Assembly (NCBI GenBank): GCA_955652215.1
Contig: CATPAX010000151.1
Coordinates: 1-6,691 of the forward strand
DNA: 6,691 nucleotides
Direction: 5' to 3'
Source: an uncultured Solirubrobacteraceae bacterium
GTDB lineage: Bacteria; Actinomycetota; Thermoleophilia; Solirubrobacterales; Solirubrobacteraceae
Shown: positions 5,235 through 6,691 of the stretch, piece by piece
Position numbering within the stretch: position 1 is the first letter of the stretch
Layout of the letters: every line of letters starts with the position of its first letter
Notes under the pieces: model-generated
Seen by the model: only the letters and a program-made list of their open reading frames with translations
What the model was told of the DNA's origin: nothing
Database searches by the model: none
Translations under genes and position numbers: made by a program

Positions 5235-6449
5235 ATGCTGCGTGCGGCGCAGATAGCGAGCAGGACCGATCCGGGACGGCAGCGACGCGGAAACGAGGAC
5301 AACGCGTTCGTGCGAGCCCCGCTGTTCGTGGTGGCCGACGGCATGGGCGGTGCGCAGGCCGGCGAGGTCGCCTCGCGGATCGCCGTCGACGCCTTCGAGC
5401 AGGCACTCCCCGCCGCCGGTTCGCCGGAGACGCGACTCGCCGACCGGGTTCGCGAGGCCAATCGCCAGATCTACGAGCGCTCGCTGGAGGAGCAGGACCG
5501 CGCGGGGATGGGCACCACACTGACCGCTGCCTACCTGGACGACGCGGGCCTGACGATCGCGCACGTTGGGGATAGTCGGGCCTACCTGTTCCGCGATGGT
5601 TCGCTGATCCGCCTGACCCACGATCACTCGCTGGTCGAGGAGCTCGTCAAGCAGGGGAAGCTGACTGCGGAGGAGGCGGCCGAGCATCCCCAACGCTCGA
5701 TCATCACCAGAGCACTGGGGCCTGAGCCTGAAGTCGAGGTCGACACCGACACGCACCAAGTCCAGCCCGGGGACGTGATCCTGCTCTGTAGCGACGGTCT
5801 CACCACGATGGTGTCCGAAGAGCGCCTAGCGGAGATCCTCGGCTCGGCGCAGTTGCTCGACCAGGCCGCGCAGGAGCTGATCGACGAAGCAAACCAAGCC
5901 GGCGGCCGCGACAACATCACCGTGATCCTGTTGCGCCTCGAGGAGGTCGGGGCCCACGGCACGTCCGACCAAGAGACCTTCATCGCCCCCCCGGGGCGCG
6001 GCGCAGCTGCGTCCGGTTCCTCGCCATCAGGAGCGGCGGCCGCGACAGCAGTCGCCCGGCCGCCGGCGCCGGCACGCCCTGCTCCGGCGCCACAGCACAC
6101 CGGCCAGGCACCGCCGACCGCTCGCCGGCCGCGGCGGTTCGCCAAGCCGCTCGCGGCGCTGATTGCCCTCATTGTGGTCATCTTCCTGGTCGGCGGCGGT
6201 GGGTATCTGGCCACGCGCCAGCTCTACTTCGTCGGGACCAACTCGCAAGGCATCATCACGATCTACCGGGGGCTCCCGTACGACCTCCCCGGAGGCATCC
6301 ACCTGTACGAGACGTACTTCGTGTCCGGCTATCCCGCCTCCCTGGTGCCGGCCGATCGGCGCGCCGCCCTCCTCAATAACCAGCTGCGCTCCCAGTCGGC
6401 CGCGCAGCACCTCGTCAGCACGATCGAGCTTGGACGGATCACCCAATGA
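5235..6449 (+). CDS. pstP: PP2C-family Ser/Thr protein phosphatase with membrane anchor and external tail (PstP-like)
   Basis: This metal-dependent phosphatase (PPM/PP2C) removes phosphate from Ser/Thr residues and opposes the kinases of this module. It is 404 aa from ATG 5235. The catalytic domain is about residues 1-238 and has the metal and phosphate motifs: RRGNED at 17-22, ADGMGG at 34-39, MGTT at 92-95, GDSR at 112-115, SDGL at 186-189 and GRDN at 224-227. An Ala/Pro-rich linker (about 252-300) leads to a basic RRPRR patch, a membrane helix (about 305-326), and an external tail of about 78 residues (327-404) rich in Tyr and Gly. The tail is much shorter than that of mycobacterial PstP, as I recall its length. 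An in-frame GTG at 5172 was rejected because the protein from 5235 starts exactly as the family does. Its TGA overlaps the start of the FtsW/RodA gene (ATGA). Confidence 0.96.
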   Translation: MLRAAQIASRTDPGRQRRGNEDNAFVRAPLFVVADGMGGAQAGEVASRIAVDAFEQALPAAGSPETRLADRVREANRQIYERSLEEQDRAGMGTTLTAAYLDDAGLTIAHVGDSRAYLFRDGSLIRLTHDHSLVEELVKQGKLTAEEAAEHPQRSIITRALGPEPEVEVDTDTHQVQPGDVILLCSDGLTTMVSEERLAEILGSAQLLDQAAQELIDEANQAGGRDNITVILLRLEEVGAHGTSDQETFIAPPGRGAAASGSSPSGAAAATAVARPPAPARPAPAPQHTGQAPPTARRPRRFAKPLAALIALIVVIFLVGGGGYLATRQLYFVGTNSQGIITIYRGLPYDLPGGIHLYETYFVSGYPASLVPADRRAALLNNQLRSQSAAQHLVSTIELGRITQ

Positions 6450-6691
6450 GCGCGCGCAACCGCGAGCTCGTCGGACTGATCCCCGCCTCGCTGCTGGTCA
6501 CCGCGGGCTTCGCCGCCGTCTTCATCCAGCGCGCCGGCGCGCACTCCAACCTGTCGTTGACCTACGGGGCGATCTTCCTCGGCCTGTGCGTGGCGGGGCA
6601 CATCTTCATCCGCACCACGCTCCCTCGGGCGGATCCATACATGTTCCCGCTGGTGGCGCTGCTCGCGAGCTTCGGGCTGGTGATGGTCTAC
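6446..6691 (+). CDS. rodA: FtsW/RodA/SpoVE family SEDS protein, N-terminal fragment (runs off the window)
   Basis: SEDS proteins of this family are integral-membrane glycan polymerases that build peptidoglycan together with a class B penicillin-binding protein. The first 82 residues are present. They begin MSARNRELVGLIPASLLV, show hydrophobic helices at about 8-24 and 37-54 and a third beginning near 66, and reach the conserved DPYMFPLVALLASFGLVMVY stretch at about 63-82. ATG 6446 overlaps the pstP stop as ATGA, a sign of coupled translation. In mycobacteria rodA occupies this position after pstP, which is why that symbol is given. The sequence alone does not separate RodA (elongation) from FtsW (division). 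A pbpA-like gene and a PASTA kinase are expected next, but they are outside the window. Confidence 0.88.
   Translation, partial: MSARNRELVGLIPASLLVTAGFAAVFIQRAGAHSNLSLTYGAIFLGLCVAGHIFIRTTLPRADPYMFPLVALLASFGLVMVY

Overview
The window is a high-GC stretch from an actinobacterium-like genome. The order FHA protein with DUF3662, membrane-anchored FHA protein, PP2C phosphatase, then FtsW/RodA is the classic actinobacterial cell-wall/division signalling cluster (fhaA-fhaB-pstP-rodA, normally followed by pbpA and a PASTA kinase). The style of the kinase, of the CARDB-like membrane protein and of the DUF4446 neighbour recalls Thermoleophilia (Solirubrobacterales). That placement is from memory of these families and was not tested by a search.

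Layout. Positions 1-1818 are on the minus strand. In transcription order they hold a membrane-anchored protein with a coiled-coil-like and CARDB/Ig-like exterior (1818-694), a DUF4446 protein (632-102), and the first 29 codons of prephenate dehydratase pheA (88 to the window edge). From 1876 everything is on the plus strand: a Ser/Thr kinase fused to a polytopic membrane domain (1876-3888), fhaA (3946-4716), fhaB (4724-5218), the phosphatase pstP (5235-6449), and the first 82 codons of an FtsW/RodA-family gene (6446 to the edge). The two arms diverge from a spacer of about 57 bp. The plus-strand genes are tightly packed (57, 7 and 16 nt gaps, then an ATGA overlap), as expected of one operon.

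How the genes work together (known biology plus inference). The kinase phosphorylates Ser/Thr residues, the two FHA domains read phosphothreonine, and PstP removes the phosphate. The SEDS protein of the FtsW/RodA family polymerises peptidoglycan glycan strands, so the module couples phospho-signalling to wall growth. The canonical PASTA kinase is not in the window; it would be expected downstream. The kinase seen here lacks PASTA repeats and carries about eight membrane segments instead.

Main points of interest: an apparent CTG start codon with a well-placed Shine-Dalgarno for the 374-aa membrane protein; a short Thr-x-x-Tyr-Ser-x-Ala motif found at nearly the same distance before the FHA domain in both FhaA and FhaB; and the unusual membrane kinase at the head of the cluster. 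No RNA genes, mobile elements or CRISPR arrays were seen, and no stretch over 300 bases lacks a gene.
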